Shown: positions 32,140 to 42,122, numbered from the stretch's first letter. The stretch: 64,000 nucleotides of DNA from Thiodiazotropha sp040506705 (GCA_040506705.1 JBEVWG010000055.1:1-64000), one strand, 5' to 3'. Notes: generated from the sequence alone by a model not told the origin. Made by a program: numbers and translations.

Positions 32140-33633
32140 ATGAACGATCAGACACAGGACGAAAACAAACTCATCGCCCAGCGTCGAGAAAAACTGCAAA
32201 AGATGCGTGATTCCGGCATCGCTTTTCCAAATGACTTCCGGCGTAACAGTGTTGCTGGTGAGTTACATGCAGAATACGATGACCAGAGTGATGTAGCATT
32301 GGAGTCTCAGGCTCTGAGAGTGAGTTTGGCTGGGCGCATGATGAGCCGCAGGGTGATGGGAAAAGCAAGTTTTGCCCATCTTCAGGATATGTCGGGAAAA
32401 ATGCAGCTGTTCGTACAACGGGATTCCCTGGAAGAGGGGTTCTATAACGAACAATTCAAGAAATGGGATATCGGTGACATCATTGGTGCAGAGGGGATTC
32501 TGTTCAAAACCAAAACCGGCGAACTGTCGGTAAAGGTTGATAAGCTGAGGTTGCTTACTAAAGCACTTCGTCCTTTGCCAGAAAAATTTCATGGCCTTTC
32601 AGATCAGGAGATGCGTTACCGTCAGCGCTATGTCGACCTGATCATGAACGATGCTTCACGTGAGACCTTTCGTCAGCGTACCAGGATTGTACAGTTTATC
32701 CGCAGCTATCTGGATGGTCGGGGCTTCATGGAAGTCGAGACGCCGATGATGCAGGTGATACCCGGCGGTGCAACAGCGAGACCATTCGCTACCCGGCACA
32801 ATGCCCTGGATATGGATATGTTCCTGCGTATCGCACCAGAGCTCTATCTCAAACGACTGGTGGTTGGTGGATTTGAAAAGGTCTACGAAGTCAATCGTAA
32901 TTTTAGAAATGAAGGGCTTTCTACACGCCATAACCCAGAGTTCACTATGTTGGAATTCTATGAGGCTTATGCCGATTTCAACGATCTGATGGATTTAACC
33001 GAGGCGATGTTACGTGACCTCTGTCAGCATGTGCTTGGATCACAGCAGGTGAGCTATCAGGGTGAAACCTATGATTTTGCCAGCTCATTTCAACGTATGT
33101 CAGTGAAAGAGTCGATCCTCCACTTTAATTCTGATATCAGTTCCGAAGAGATCGATTCTCTGGATCAGGCCAGAGCGATTGCTGAAAGGCTGCAGATACC
33201 GATCAAGGAGAGTTACGGACTCGGCAAGGTGCAAATAGAGATATTTGAGAAAACGGTCGAACATCGTTTGATGAACCCAACCTTTATCACAGCCTATCCC
33301 ACAGAGGTTTCCCCTCTGGCGAGACGTAATGACAACGATCCATTTGTCACCGACAGATTCGAGTTTTTCGTTGGTGGTCGAGAGATAGCAAATGGTTTTT
33401 CTGAGCTCAACGACGCAGAGGATCAAGCCGAAAGGTTTAGCAAACAGGTGGCCGAGAAAGAGGCCGGCGATGACGAGGCGATGCACTATGATGATGACTA
33501 CGTGCGTGCGCTTGAGCATGGTATGCCCCCCACAGCGGGAGAGGGCATTGGAATTGACCGATTAGTGATGCTATTGACTGATTCACCCTCTATAAGGGAT
33601 GTGTTGCTGTTTCCCCATATGCGGCCTGAGTAA
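32140..33633 (+). CDS. lysS: Lysyl-tRNA synthetase (class II)
   Basis: 497 residues from the ATG at 32140; an upstream in-frame TTG at 32128 is less likely. OB-fold anticodon domain with GIAFPNDFRR, AGRMMSRRVMGKASFAHLQD, and class II motifs: MEVETPMMQVIPGGATARPF (motif 1), YEVNRNFRNEGLSTRHNPEFTM (motif 2), PPTAGEGIGIDRLVMLLTDS (motif 3). Charges tRNA-Lys. Ends 25 bp before the convergent antiporter gene. Confidence 0.98.
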   Translation: MNDQTQDENKLIAQRREKLQKMRDSGIAFPNDFRRNSVAGELHAEYDDQSDVALESQALRVSLAGRMMSRRVMGKASFAHLQDMSGKMQLFVQRDSLEEGFYNEQFKKWDIGDIIGAEGILFKTKTGELSVKVDKLRLLTKALRPLPEKFHGLSDQEMRYRQRYVDLIMNDASRETFRQRTRIVQFIRSYLDGRGFMEVETPMMQVIPGGATARPFATRHNALDMDMFLRIAPELYLKRLVVGGFEKVYEVNRNFRNEGLSTRHNPEFTMLEFYEAYADFNDLMDLTEAMLRDLCQHVLGSQQVSYQGETYDFASSFQRMSVKESILHFNSDISSEEIDSLDQARAIAERLQIPIKESYGLGKVQIEIFEKTVEHRLMNPTFITAYPTEVSPLARRNDNDPFVTDRFEFFVGGREIANGFSELNDAEDQAERFSKQVAEKEAGDDEAMHYDDDYVRALEHGMPPTAGEGIGIDRLVMLLTDSPSIRDVLLFPHMRPE

Positions 33634-33658
33634 TTGGGCTGACGACTGGGTAACCACC

Positions 33659-35641
33659 TCAGTGTCCATAGAGCAGCAGTCCTTCAGCATGCTCCAGATG
33701 TTGAGCTGAACCTGCCAGTACCAGTACGTCTCCATCCCGTAAACGGGTTTCCGGTTCCGGGGCTTCCCCCCGGATGCCGCCGCGACGTACTGCTGTGACA
33801 CTCACTTCCCAATCCCACAAGTGCAGATCCTCAATGGTATGGCCCACCGCAAAGGCCCTTTTCGGTAGTGTGACCGTATGCAGGCGCTCCTGAAAAGCCT
33901 CATCATGCTCCAGGTCGATGGCCTCTTGGCCATGGTAGAAATCCCTTAACAATTTATAGTGGCCTTCACGGATTTCCCGCATGATTTTAAGAATACGGGA
34001 GCCGGGTACCTTAAGCAGCAGTAACAGCTGACCCCCCATCATCAGACTCCCTTCCACTGCCTCTGGCATTACCTCGCTTGCACCAGCCAGCTCCAACTCT
34101 TCCAAGTGAGTGTCATCCCGGGTTCTAACCAATACCGGGGTTTCTGGCGAATGGGACTTCAGGTAGTGAAGAATCTTCATCGCTGTGGTGTGTTCTTCAA
34201 AAGTGATTACAACAACTTCAGCTTTTTCGATACCTGCCGCCTGGATGATCTCCTGACGTGTTGCATCCCCAAAGTGTACAGGCTCGCCTGCTTCGTGAGC
34301 CTCTTGTACCACGCTTGGATCGAGATCCAATGCGACATAGGGGAAACCCTCTCTTTGTAATAATCGGCCAAGATTTTGTCCGACACGGCCATAACCGCAG
34401 ATAATCACATGTCGGTCCAGTTGTTCAGCTTCCTCTTCCAGTTCATCCACAGCGGAATAATCTGAGGTGGTACTACGCAACGTGCAGAATGTCTGTGCCA
34501 GTCGTCCGTTGTAGCGGATCATGAAGGGGGAGATGATCATGCTGATAATAATGGCAGCAAACATAATCTGACTGGCATGGGGTGGTAACAGGGAAGACTC
34601 CAAGCTCAGATCAAGCAATACGAAGCCGAATTCACCCCCCTGAGCAAGCAGTAATCCGGAGCGAAAACTTGCCTCAATTGGGCGTTTGCTGAAGTAACCA
34701 ATAAGAAAGATGATGCTGGCTTTTAGGGTGATCAGTCCGATGGCTGCGATGACCACCCAGTGAAATATCGGCAACAATGAGCTGACATCGACCCGCATTC
34801 CCACAGTGACAAAAAACAGGCCAAGCAACACGTCCTGGAAAGGGCGTATGTCAGCTTCAATCTGGTGCCGGTACTCTGTCTCTCCTAACATCATTCCGGC
34901 CAGGAAAGCCCCCAGAGCAAGGGAGAGCCCAGCTTCATGGGTTAACCATGCCGCAGCCAATGAAACCAGCAGTACGGTCATGGTGAACAGTTCAGCTGAG
35001 CGAGCCCTGGCAATTTCATGGAACAGAGGCCGCAGAACCCAGTGACCAAAGGCCATTATGATCGCGAAAACGGCTATCGCTTTAACCACTGCCCAGGTGA
35101 GTGGTATCAGCAATCCTCCTGAGCTTCCGTCGGCGAGTAGGGGGATGACTACTAATAGTGGGATGACCGCCAGATCTTGAAACAGCAGAATGCTGATCCC
35201 TAATCGCCCATGTTCCGTATTAAGTTCTGCCTGTTCAGAGAGTTGTTTGGTCACAATGGCAGTTGAAGATAGTGCAATAATGGCACCTGTGATCAGGGCA
35301 GCAGGGGTCTCCAAACCCAATAGCCAGGCTATGGCTGCTGTAAGTACTGCCGTCAGCAATACCTGGCTTCCCCCCAAGCCGAATACCGTCCCCTTCATGG
35401 CAACCATCTGTGGTAGAGAGAACTCAAGTCCAATGGTGAAGAGTAAAAACACCACCCCAAACTCAGCCAGGAACCTGGTGTCTTCATTCGAATTAATCAG
35501 GCCGATGCCAAACGGGCCTACCAGGATTCCAACAATCAGATAGCCCAGAATGGGTGGCAGATGCAGGCGCCTGAACAGTGTCACCGTAATTACTGAGACA
35601 GCGAGCAGTAAGAGAATGATCTGTAGAGTATGAATATTCAT
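33659..35641 (-). CDS. CPA2-family cation:proton antiporter with TrkA-N and TrkA-C domains (KefB/C-like)
   Basis: 660 residues. About 12 membrane segments span residues 5-385 (for example HLPPILGYLIVGILVGPFG and GVVFLLFTIGLEFS, typical of monovalent cation:H+ antiporter-2). A Rossmann RCK domain follows (HVIICGYGRVGQNLGRLLQR near residue 415; ALDLDPS), then a C-terminal TrkA-C domain (VSVTAVRRGG..LRDGDVLVLAGS). Exports K+ or Na+ in exchange for protons, gated by nucleotide binding. Glutathione control as in KefB/C cannot be read. Faces lysS tail to tail. Confidence 0.92.
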   Translation of the reverse strand: MNIHTLQIILLLLAVSVITVTLFRRLHLPPILGYLIVGILVGPFGIGLINSNEDTRFLAEFGVVFLLFTIGLEFSLPQMVAMKGTVFGLGGSQVLLTAVLTAAIAWLLGLETPAALITGAIIALSSTAIVTKQLSEQAELNTEHGRLGISILLFQDLAVIPLLVVIPLLADGSSGGLLIPLTWAVVKAIAVFAIIMAFGHWVLRPLFHEIARARSAELFTMTVLLVSLAAAWLTHEAGLSLALGAFLAGMMLGETEYRHQIEADIRPFQDVLLGLFFVTVGMRVDVSSLLPIFHWVVIAAIGLITLKASIIFLIGYFSKRPIEASFRSGLLLAQGGEFGFVLLDLSLESSLLPPHASQIMFAAIIISMIISPFMIRYNGRLAQTFCTLRSTTSDYSAVDELEEEAEQLDRHVIICGYGRVGQNLGRLLQREGFPYVALDLDPSVVQEAHEAGEPVHFGDATRQEIIQAAGIEKAEVVVITFEEHTTAMKILHYLKSHSPETPVLVRTRDDTHLEELELAGASEVMPEAVEGSLMMGGQLLLLLKVPGSRILKIMREIREGHYKLLRDFYHGQEAIDLEHDEAFQERLHTVTLPKRAFAVGHTIEDLHLWDWEVSVTAVRRGGIRGEAPEPETRLRDGDVLVLAGSAQHLEHAEGLLLYGH

Positions 35642-35812
35642 CTTTAGCCGGTTTTAAAACATAAATCAGTTCGGGATCGAGAATTGCACAGAGTATGAGT
35701 TTGAGGAAATAGAAGAAATAAATCCAATCAAATAAATGTCGAAATATTTCATGGGGTAATAACGGCTTAAGTGTTAAAATCGGGAGATTCAAAGTAAATA
35801 GAAAAGATAATC

Positions 35813-38134
35813 GTGGCAAAAAGATCTAAAAAAGGCTCATCCCAGAAGGATCCGTATCAAGAGCGGGAAGCTCGGAAGTACGAAAATCCTATCCCAAGTC
35901 GTGAATTCATTATGGAAACCCTTAAAAGTGAAGGGATTCCTATGAATCGGCAGGTGCTCGCTGAGAAGCTGAGTATCGAATCTGAGGAGCAGGTTGAGGC
36001 GCTTAGACGGCGGCTGCGGGCAATGGAGCGTGATGGGCAATTGCTCTGTAATAGAAACGAAAACTACTGTCTGGTTAATAAACGCGACTTGATTGTCGGC
36101 AGGGTTATCGGTCATGCCGATGGTTTTGGCTTCCTCCGACCCGATGATGGAGGGGATGACCTCTATCTCTCATTTAAAGAAATGAAGCCTGTGTTCCATG
36201 ATGATCGTGCCGTGGTTCGCATTACCGGATTGGACCGTAGAAATCGCATGGAAGGGGCTGTGGTCGAGGTGCTGGAACGGAACACCCGGAGTGTGGCAGG
36301 GCGTCTCTACATGGAGAGTGGTGTCGGTTTTGTGGTTCCCGATTCAAAACGCTTGAGCAAGGATATCATCATTCCTTCCAGTGAAACCAATCAGGCGAAA
36401 CAGGGACAGATGGTGGTGGCTGACATTCTGGATCAACCCACCAAGCGGACACCGCCTATCGGCCGAATTGTGGAGGTATTGGGTGATCATATGGGGCCGG
36501 GTATGGAGACCGACATTGCAATACGAACCCATAGTATTCCAGTGGACTGGCCCGATGAGGTGACTCAGGAGATCAAGACATTGACCCCTGAAGTGGCTGA
36601 AACTGACAAGCAGGGGCGCGTCGATCTGAGGCAGTTGCCGTTGGTCACCATAGATGGTGCGGATGCCCGGGATTTTGATGACGCGGTCTATTGCGAGGTT
36701 AAGCCCAAGGGTTGGCGACTGTTGGTCTGTATTGCAGATGTTTCACACTATGTAAAGCCAGGCAGTGCTCTGGATCAGGAAGCAAGAACCCGAGGTAACT
36801 CCGTCTATTTTCCTGACAGGGTGATTCCCATGCTTCCAGAGGTGCTCTCGAACGGCCTCTGTTCCATCAATCCTCAGGTTGATCGTTTATGTACGACCTG
36901 TGAGCTCTACATCAGTGCGGAAGGCAAGGTAACCCGATCCCGCTTCTTTTCCGCTGTAATGCGTTCTCATGCAAGGCTGATATATAACGATGTGGCTGCC
37001 ATGCTGGAGGGTGATCCTGAGCTGTGTGCCGAGCATTCGAAGATATTGCCCCATCTGCATAACCTCTATCAGCTATATAAGGTTTTACAGTCACAACGCG
37101 CCGAGCGAGGTGCAATCGATTTCGATACTACAGATACAAGAATAGAGTTCAACGAACTCAAAAGAGTAGAACGCATCGTGCCTGTGGTTCGAAATGATGC
37201 CCATCGTATTATCGAAGAGTGCATGTTGGCAGCCAATGTGGCAGCTGCACGCTATCTGTTGCGCAAGAAAATTCCAGCGCTCTATCGTATTCATGAAGGG
37301 CCAGCAGAAGAGAAACTGACCGACCTGCGTGAATTTCTTGCAGAGCTCGGATTGAGTCTCCCTGGAGGTAAGAAACCTTCAGCAGGTGACTATGCATTGC
37401 TGTTGAAACAGATACAGGAGAGACCTGATCGCCATCTGATTCAGACGGTATTGTTACGCTCACTCTCACAAGCCGTATACAGCTCAGACAATGTGGGCCA
37501 TTTTGGCCTTTCCTACCAGGCCTATACCCATTTTACCTCACCAATACGTCGTTATCCTGACTTGATTGTACATCGAGCACTCAAACATCTTATCGATCAG
37601 GGCAAGCCCGATGATTTCGACTATCCGAAATCTGAGTTGCAAAGTCTTGGAGAGCACTGTTCGAGCACTGAACGGAAAGCGGATGAAGCAACCCGTGACG
37701 CACTGGACTGGCTGAAGTGTGAATATATGCAGGACAAGGTTGGCGAAACCTTCAATGGCATCATTACCAGTGTAAATTCTTTTGGTGTGTTTGTTGAACT
37801 GGAAGAGATCTATGTGGATGGTCTGGTACACATCACTGCACTCGACAATGACTACTACCATTATGATCCGGTAGGTCATCGTCTTACCGGGGAGCGTACC
37901 GGTAAAGTGCTGCGACTTGGTGATCCTCTGACCATCGTTGTTGCGAAGGTTAATCTGGATGACCGGAAGATTGATTTTGTTCCAGACAAACAGTCAAGCA
38001 GCGAACCCACAAAAAAGCGCAAGACACGGTCTAACAAATCGAAAAGAAATCCCAAAAGAGATTCGGCGACAAAGCATGCCGGAACTAATAAAAAAAGTGC
38101 AAAAAAGCCACGGCGTAAGAAAAAGTCTACTTGA
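35813..38134 (+). CDS. rnr: Ribonuclease R
   Basis: 773 residues from a GTG start at 35813. N-terminal winged-helix segment (SREFIMETLKSEGIPMNRQVL), cold-shock domains (VGRVIGHADGFGFLRPDDGG), the RNB catalytic domain with DGADARDFDDAVYCE Mg-binding aspartates, an S1 domain near 645-725 (VGETFNGIITSVNSFGVFVELE), and a Lys/Arg-rich tail (KKRKTRSNKSKRNPKR) typical of RNase R rather than RNase II. Processive 3'-5' exonuclease for structured RNA. rlmB overlaps its stop codon, as in E. coli rnr-rlmB. Confidence 0.97.
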   Translation: MAKRSKKGSSQKDPYQEREARKYENPIPSREFIMETLKSEGIPMNRQVLAEKLSIESEEQVEALRRRLRAMERDGQLLCNRNENYCLVNKRDLIVGRVIGHADGFGFLRPDDGGDDLYLSFKEMKPVFHDDRAVVRITGLDRRNRMEGAVVEVLERNTRSVAGRLYMESGVGFVVPDSKRLSKDIIIPSSETNQAKQGQMVVADILDQPTKRTPPIGRIVEVLGDHMGPGMETDIAIRTHSIPVDWPDEVTQEIKTLTPEVAETDKQGRVDLRQLPLVTIDGADARDFDDAVYCEVKPKGWRLLVCIADVSHYVKPGSALDQEARTRGNSVYFPDRVIPMLPEVLSNGLCSINPQVDRLCTTCELYISAEGKVTRSRFFSAVMRSHARLIYNDVAAMLEGDPELCAEHSKILPHLHNLYQLYKVLQSQRAERGAIDFDTTDTRIEFNELKRVERIVPVVRNDAHRIIEECMLAANVAAARYLLRKKIPALYRIHEGPAEEKLTDLREFLAELGLSLPGGKKPSAGDYALLLKQIQERPDRHLIQTVLLRSLSQAVYSSDNVGHFGLSYQAYTHFTSPIRRYPDLIVHRALKHLIDQGKPDDFDYPKSELQSLGEHCSSTERKADEATRDALDWLKCEYMQDKVGETFNGIITSVNSFGVFVELEEIYVDGLVHITALDNDYYHYDPVGHRLTGERTGKVLRLGDPLTIVVAKVNLDDRKIDFVPDKQSSSEPTKKRKTRSNKSKRNPKRDSATKHAGTNKKSAKKPRRKKKST

Positions 38135-38901
38135 TGTCTGATCAGCACTCCTGGGTTCTAGGGCTTCACGCAGTCAAAGCTGCGCTTCAGCAAAAAACAG
38201 CAGCGGAAGAGCTGTTAGTAGATGGTGGACGTCGCGATATTCGTATCAGAGAGGTTCTCTCACTTGCTGAAGCTGTTGGAATAAAGTGCCATAGCTTGAC
38301 TGGCAAGCGGTTGGACGAGCAGGTGCAGGATACACGCCACCAGGGTGTTGCTCTTCGCATCAGGCAGCAGCAGGTGCAGGATGAGCCTTATCTCAAGGCG
38401 TTTTTGAAGCGACTTGAACAGCCACCTTTGCTATTGATACTTGATGGTGTTCAGGATCCCCATAATCTGGGCGCTTGTCTCAGAACTGCAGATGCAGTCG
38501 GTGTAAATGCGATTGTCATACCTCGTGATCGATCAGTTAGCCTGACTTCTACAGTAAGAAAGGTTGCAAGCGGAGCGGCAGAGACAGTGCCGCTGATCCA
38601 GGTTACCAACCTGTCTCGCACCCTTAAATGGCTCAAGTCTGAGGGGGTTTGGCTTGTTGGAACAGCCGGTGAGGCTCAGCAGACTCTTTATGAGGTCGAT
38701 TTAAAAGGTCCGCTTGCTTTGGTCATGGGGGGAGAAGAGAAAGGGCTTCGCAGGCTAACCCGGGAAAGTTGTGATCTGTTGGTTAAGCTACCAATGGCGG
38801 GAAGTGTGGAGAGCCTCAATGTTTCCGTGGCCGCTGGCGTGTCACTCTATGAAGCGCTAAGACAGCGTGGCATGTTAAATATACATACTGGAAAAATTTA
38901 G
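38134..38901 (+). CDS. rlmB: 23S rRNA (guanosine-2251-2'-O)-methyltransferase RlmB
   Basis: 255 residues from the ATG at 38134, overlapping the rnr TGA. SpoU/TrmH-type knotted methyltransferase: N-terminal substrate domain (VLGLHAVKAALQQK), then DGVQDPHNLGACLRTADAVGVNAIVIP (motif 1), LVMGGEEKGLRRLTRESCD (motif 2) and LPMAGSVESLNVSVAAGVSLYE (motif 3). Modifies Gm2251 in the P loop of 23S rRNA. Confidence 0.96.
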   Translation: MSDQHSWVLGLHAVKAALQQKTAAEELLVDGGRRDIRIREVLSLAEAVGIKCHSLTGKRLDEQVQDTRHQGVALRIRQQQVQDEPYLKAFLKRLEQPPLLLILDGVQDPHNLGACLRTADAVGVNAIVIPRDRSVSLTSTVRKVASGAAETVPLIQVTNLSRTLKWLKSEGVWLVGTAGEAQQTLYEVDLKGPLALVMGGEEKGLRRLTRESCDLLVKLPMAGSVESLNVSVAAGVSLYEALRQRGMLNIHTGKI

Positions 38902-38919
38902 TTTTGTTGGAGATTTGAT

Positions 38920-39681
38920 GTGATCAGAAAAGTATCCCGCCTTGCAATGATAACCGCACTCTTTTCCGTGCAGGTTCAAGCTGACACCTTGCTGGGTTTT
39001 ACCGCAGGAGTCGAGCTATGGGCTATGGACTCTTCTGGTGCTATATCCGACATGTCTAAATCAGATCTGCAGTCCTTCGATTTAGGTTCTGAAGGAACTG
39101 CTGTTGCATCACTGGCCTTCGAACATCCGATTCCATTGATACCCAATTTCAAGCTCAGAACCAATGATCTGAGTGCTGAGGGTGATGATCTACTCGACGA
39201 GAATTTTCGTTATGCCGGGACGAATTTTCCAGCCGGCAGAGAGGTCAATATTGAGTTCGATATGCAGAGTACTGATTTTGTCTTCTATTATGAGCTTTTC
39301 GACAATGACCTGGTTTCATTCGATTTCGGTCTCAATCTGAAATATCTTGATGGTGATGTTCGGGTTGAGGATAAAGAGACCAACCAGGCTTCTCAAAACC
39401 ACTTCAAGGGCTATGTACCGATGCTCTATGGTGCTACTCAGATTGGGATACCTTCAACTCCACTTTGGGTCTACGGCGATCTCAATATCCTGACTGTCGG
39501 TGACCATACTCTACAGGACTATCAAGTGGGCCTGGCCTACAGCGTAATAGATAATCTGGCCGTGGATCTCAGAGTGAAAGGGGGATACCGTAGTTTTTCC
39601 CTTGAACTGGACGATCTGGATGGGATTTACACTGACTGGGATTTCGATGGTTTCTATCTCGGCCTGGAGGTGGATTTTTAA
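38920..39681 (+). CDS. Outer-membrane beta-barrel protein (TIGR04219-like)
   Basis: 253 residues; GTG start at 38920 has GGAG 7 nt upstream. Signal peptide to about residue 22 (ALFSVQVQAD), then LLGFTAGVELWAMDSSGAI, alternating strands and a final GFYLGLEVDF ending in Phe, the barrel-insertion signal. The pattern matches a small family of gammaproteobacterial outer-membrane proteins with no known function. It lies 18 bp after rlmB and may share its transcript. A weak hairpin (AAGGG/CCCTT) follows the stop. Confidence 0.8.
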   Translation: MIRKVSRLAMITALFSVQVQADTLLGFTAGVELWAMDSSGAISDMSKSDLQSFDLGSEGTAVASLAFEHPIPLIPNFKLRTNDLSAEGDDLLDENFRYAGTNFPAGREVNIEFDMQSTDFVFYYELFDNDLVSFDFGLNLKYLDGDVRVEDKETNQASQNHFKGYVPMLYGATQIGIPSTPLWVYGDLNILTVGDHTLQDYQVGLAYSVIDNLAVDLRVKGGYRSFSLELDDLDGIYTDWDFDGFYLGLEVDF

Positions 39682-39743
39682 GGGGGATCAACCCTTTTGC
39701 CACTGCCTGATAGGTGGATGTGGGCAATGTGATCATCTGCATC

Positions 39744-39772
39744 TTGCGGATTTTCAAACAAAAAGGTAGAAT
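39744..39772 (+). promoter_or_regulatory. Promoter of the rpsF operon
   Basis: TTGCGG at 39744-39749, a 17-nt spacer and TAGAAT at 39767-39772 form a strong sigma-70 promoter. It would give a leader of about 120 nt before rpsF. Within it GTGA and TCAC (39826-39840) close a hairpin whose loop contains CCG, similar to the S6:S18-binding leader element known from rpsF operons; that second part is tentative. Confidence 0.7.
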
Positions 39773-39900
39773 CCGCCGCTTTCTGATGCCCGATTGCCAA
39801 GGGAAATAGGTCAAAACAGCGTGTTTTCATGCCGGTGACCGGGTATCACTCCTTGCCTTACTGCATATGCGGAAGGCTGCCTAACCCGAAAGGAGATACA

Positions 39901-40332
39901 ATGAGGCACTATGAAGTTGTGTTCCTGGTTCATCCGGACCAGAGTGAACAAGTATCCGCTATGATCGAGCGCTATCGCTCGGGCATCGAAACCAAAGGTG
40001 GAATTATCCACCGTCTGGAAGATTGGGGACGCCGTCAACTGGCATACCCGATCAACAAGATCCACAAAGCCCACTATGTTCTGATGAACATTGAGTGTGA
40101 TCAAGAAGCGCTGTCTGAACTGGAAAGCGCCTTCCGTTTCAATGATGCTGTCATCCGTAATATGGTGATTCGCCGTGACGAGGCGATCTCAGAGGTTTCC
40201 CATTTGGCTAAATCACAGGAAGCAGACGAACGTCCAGCTGCCCGTGATAGCAGTGATGATGGTGATAACGAGCAAGAGACAGTTGAGGCTGAGGCCCCAG
40301 TCGTAGAAGAAGCTGAGTCAAGCGACGACTGA
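39901..40332 (+). CDS. rpsF: 30S ribosomal protein S6
   Basis: 143 residues from the ATG at 39901 (AAAGGAG upstream). MRHYEVVFLVHPDQSEQVSAM, DWGRRQLAYPINKIHKAHYVLMN and NDAVIRNMVIR are the S6 signature. The C-terminal 45 residues are very acidic (DSSDDGDNEQETVEAEAP), longer than E. coli unmodified S6 but within the range of the family; the E. coli protein receives added glutamates there. S6 binds S18 on the small subunit platform. Confidence 0.97.
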   Translation: MRHYEVVFLVHPDQSEQVSAMIERYRSGIETKGGIIHRLEDWGRRQLAYPINKIHKAHYVLMNIECDQEALSELESAFRFNDAVIRNMVIRRDEAISEVSHLAKSQEADERPAARDSSDDGDNEQETVEAEAPVVEEAESSDD

Positions 40333-40361
40333 TAAGCTGAATTACAGAGAGGACATAGCAA

Positions 40362-40586
40362 ATGGCACGTTTTTTTCGACGTAAGAAATATTGCCGCTTC
40401 ACAGCGGAAGGCATCACCGAGATTGATTATAAAGATTTAAATCTTCTCAAAGCCTATGTCAGTGAAAGTGGCAAGATAGTACCAAGCCGTATTACTGGTA
40501 CAAAGGCTAAATATCAGCGTCAGCTGGCGACCGCTATCAAGCGCGCTCGTTATGTTGCGCTTTTGCCATACACTGATCAGCACTAA
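40362..40586 (+). CDS. rpsR: 30S ribosomal protein S18
   Basis: 74 residues: MARFFRRKKYCRFTAEG, IDYKDLNLLKAYVSESGKIVPSRITGTKAKYQRQLATAIKRAR in two blocks, and ALLPYTDQH complete the standard S18. One Cys remains near the N-terminus. There is no priB between rpsF and rpsR, unlike enterobacteria. Confidence 0.98.
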   Translation: MARFFRRKKYCRFTAEGITEIDYKDLNLLKAYVSESGKIVPSRITGTKAKYQRQLATAIKRARYVALLPYTDQH

Positions 40587-40615
40587 GAGGAATATATACC
40601 TGCCGGGGTAGCGGA

Positions 40616-41527
40616 ATGAAAGCACTGGCATCCTTTGTGATGCGTGGGCCTGCTCAGTCAGCGATGGTGACAACTGTGCTGGCGATGCTGTCGATTATTA
40701 TTCCGTTTATCGGTGTTTTCAGTAGCGCAAGTATTGGCTTGGTCACCCTAAGATTGGGCGGCTTGGCTGCAGGGAAGGTGTTGTTGATATCAACCCTTGC
40801 ATCTGCTGCGCTAATGGGGCTGATATTTGGCAACCCGCTACCGGCACTGGGCTTTTTACTGGTGTTGTGGATACCAGTTACGCTGCTTGGTTTACTGTTA
40901 CGCAACTCCCGCTCTTTGGCATTTACGACCCAGGCGGGATTGGCATTCGGCATACTGGCCATACTGATGCAGTACATCAGTCTGGGAGATCCAGTCACTT
41001 TCTGGCGAGAGTATCTGGAACCTATGGCTCAACGCTTTATTGAAGCAGGATTGTTCGATCAGGCTCAAAGCGTTCAGGTTCTGGATCAGTTGTCGCAGAT
41101 GATGTGTGGCCTGGTCGCAGTAGGCTTTCTACTGCAACTACTGCTTAGCCTGTATGTTGCGCGATGGTGGCAGGCGATTCTCTACAATCCGGGGGGATTT
41201 TCCACGGAGTTCCAACAGATGCGACTGCATCGGTTGGTCGGGGTAGCGGGCGCAGCAGCCTTGCTGTTGGGTCTACTGCCAGAGAATGCGTATCCGGCCT
41301 TTATCGGCTGCCTGGGAGCAGTGATCCTGGGATTGGTATTTCTTCAAGGCATGGTGGTTGTACATGGCTTGATAAAGGGCACTAAATCAGCCCAGCTCTG
41401 GTTGGTATTGACCTACTTGATGCTGATTATTTTTCTGCCGCAAATGGTACTGGTTCTGATCAGTATCGGTTTGCTGGATATTTGGATTGATTTTCGATCC
41501 CGCTTTAAATCTAAATCTGGCGGGTGA
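40616..41527 (+). CDS. DUF2232 membrane protein
   Basis: 303 residues with about eight membrane segments across the whole length (for example SIIIPFIGVFSSASIGLVTL and FLLVLWIPVTLLGLLL). This is the DUF2232/YybS-like protein that sits between rpsR and rplI in Pseudomonas and relatives. Function unknown; distant relatives are membrane components of ECF-type transporters. It lies 29 bp after rpsR and 74 bp before rplI, so it is likely expressed with ribosomal proteins. Confidence 0.88.
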   Translation: MKALASFVMRGPAQSAMVTTVLAMLSIIIPFIGVFSSASIGLVTLRLGGLAAGKVLLISTLASAALMGLIFGNPLPALGFLLVLWIPVTLLGLLLRNSRSLAFTTQAGLAFGILAILMQYISLGDPVTFWREYLEPMAQRFIEAGLFDQAQSVQVLDQLSQMMCGLVAVGFLLQLLLSLYVARWWQAILYNPGGFSTEFQQMRLHRLVGVAGAAALLLGLLPENAYPAFIGCLGAVILGLVFLQGMVVVHGLIKGTKSAQLWLVLTYLMLIIFLPQMVLVLISIGLLDIWIDFRSRFKSKSGG

Positions 41528-41601
41528 GAAGTCGTTGCAACAAACCGCTGAAACCGGTTTTGCTGCAAGCAAACGATTTGACCTAATTAGGGGTGATTAC
41601 A

Positions 41602-42051
41602 ATGGAAATTATTCTATTGCAAAAAGTGGACAACCTGGGTGATCTGGGTGAAAAGGTAAACGTCAAGAGTGGTTACGGCCGTAACTTTCTGATTCCTGCA
41701 GGTAAGGCCATCCCGGCTACTGATGCGAATCTGAAGGTGTTTGAACAGCGTCGTGCAGAGCTCGAGAAAGAGGCCAGTGAAAAATTGCAGGCTGCTGAGG
41801 CCCGTAAAGCCAAGCTGGATGGGATGGATATCTCTATTACCTGTAAGGCAGGTGATGAAGGTCGTCTTTTCGGTTCTATCGGTACCTCCGATATCGCCAA
41901 AGCAGTTGTAGCTGCTGGCGAAGCGCTGGAAAAGAAAGAGGTAATGCTGCCAAACGGACCATTCCGCGTTGCCGGTGAGTACGAAGTCGAGCTGCACCTG
42001 CATGCGGATGTAAATACCAGCATCAAGCTGAGTATTGTCCCAGAGGCTTAA
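41602..42051 (+). CDS. rplI: 50S ribosomal protein L9
   Basis: 149 residues from the ATG at 41602, with AGGGG upstream; an in-frame GTG 9 nt earlier overlaps that site. MEIILLQKVDNLGDLGEKVNVK and GYGRNFLIPAGKAI are diagnostic, followed by the long linker helix and C-terminal domain (GRLFGSIGTSDIAKAV). Followed by a strong terminator. Confidence 0.98.
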   Translation: MEIILLQKVDNLGDLGEKVNVKSGYGRNFLIPAGKAIPATDANLKVFEQRRAELEKEASEKLQAAEARKAKLDGMDISITCKAGDEGRLFGSIGTSDIAKAVVAAGEALEKKEVMLPNGPFRVAGEYEVELHLHADVNTSIKLSIVPEA

Positions 42052-42122
42052 ATCAGCACTGGGGTGCACCTGATCAATTCATGAATTGGTGCATTTTGGC
42101 TGAAAGGTTTCGGCTCTGTGTT

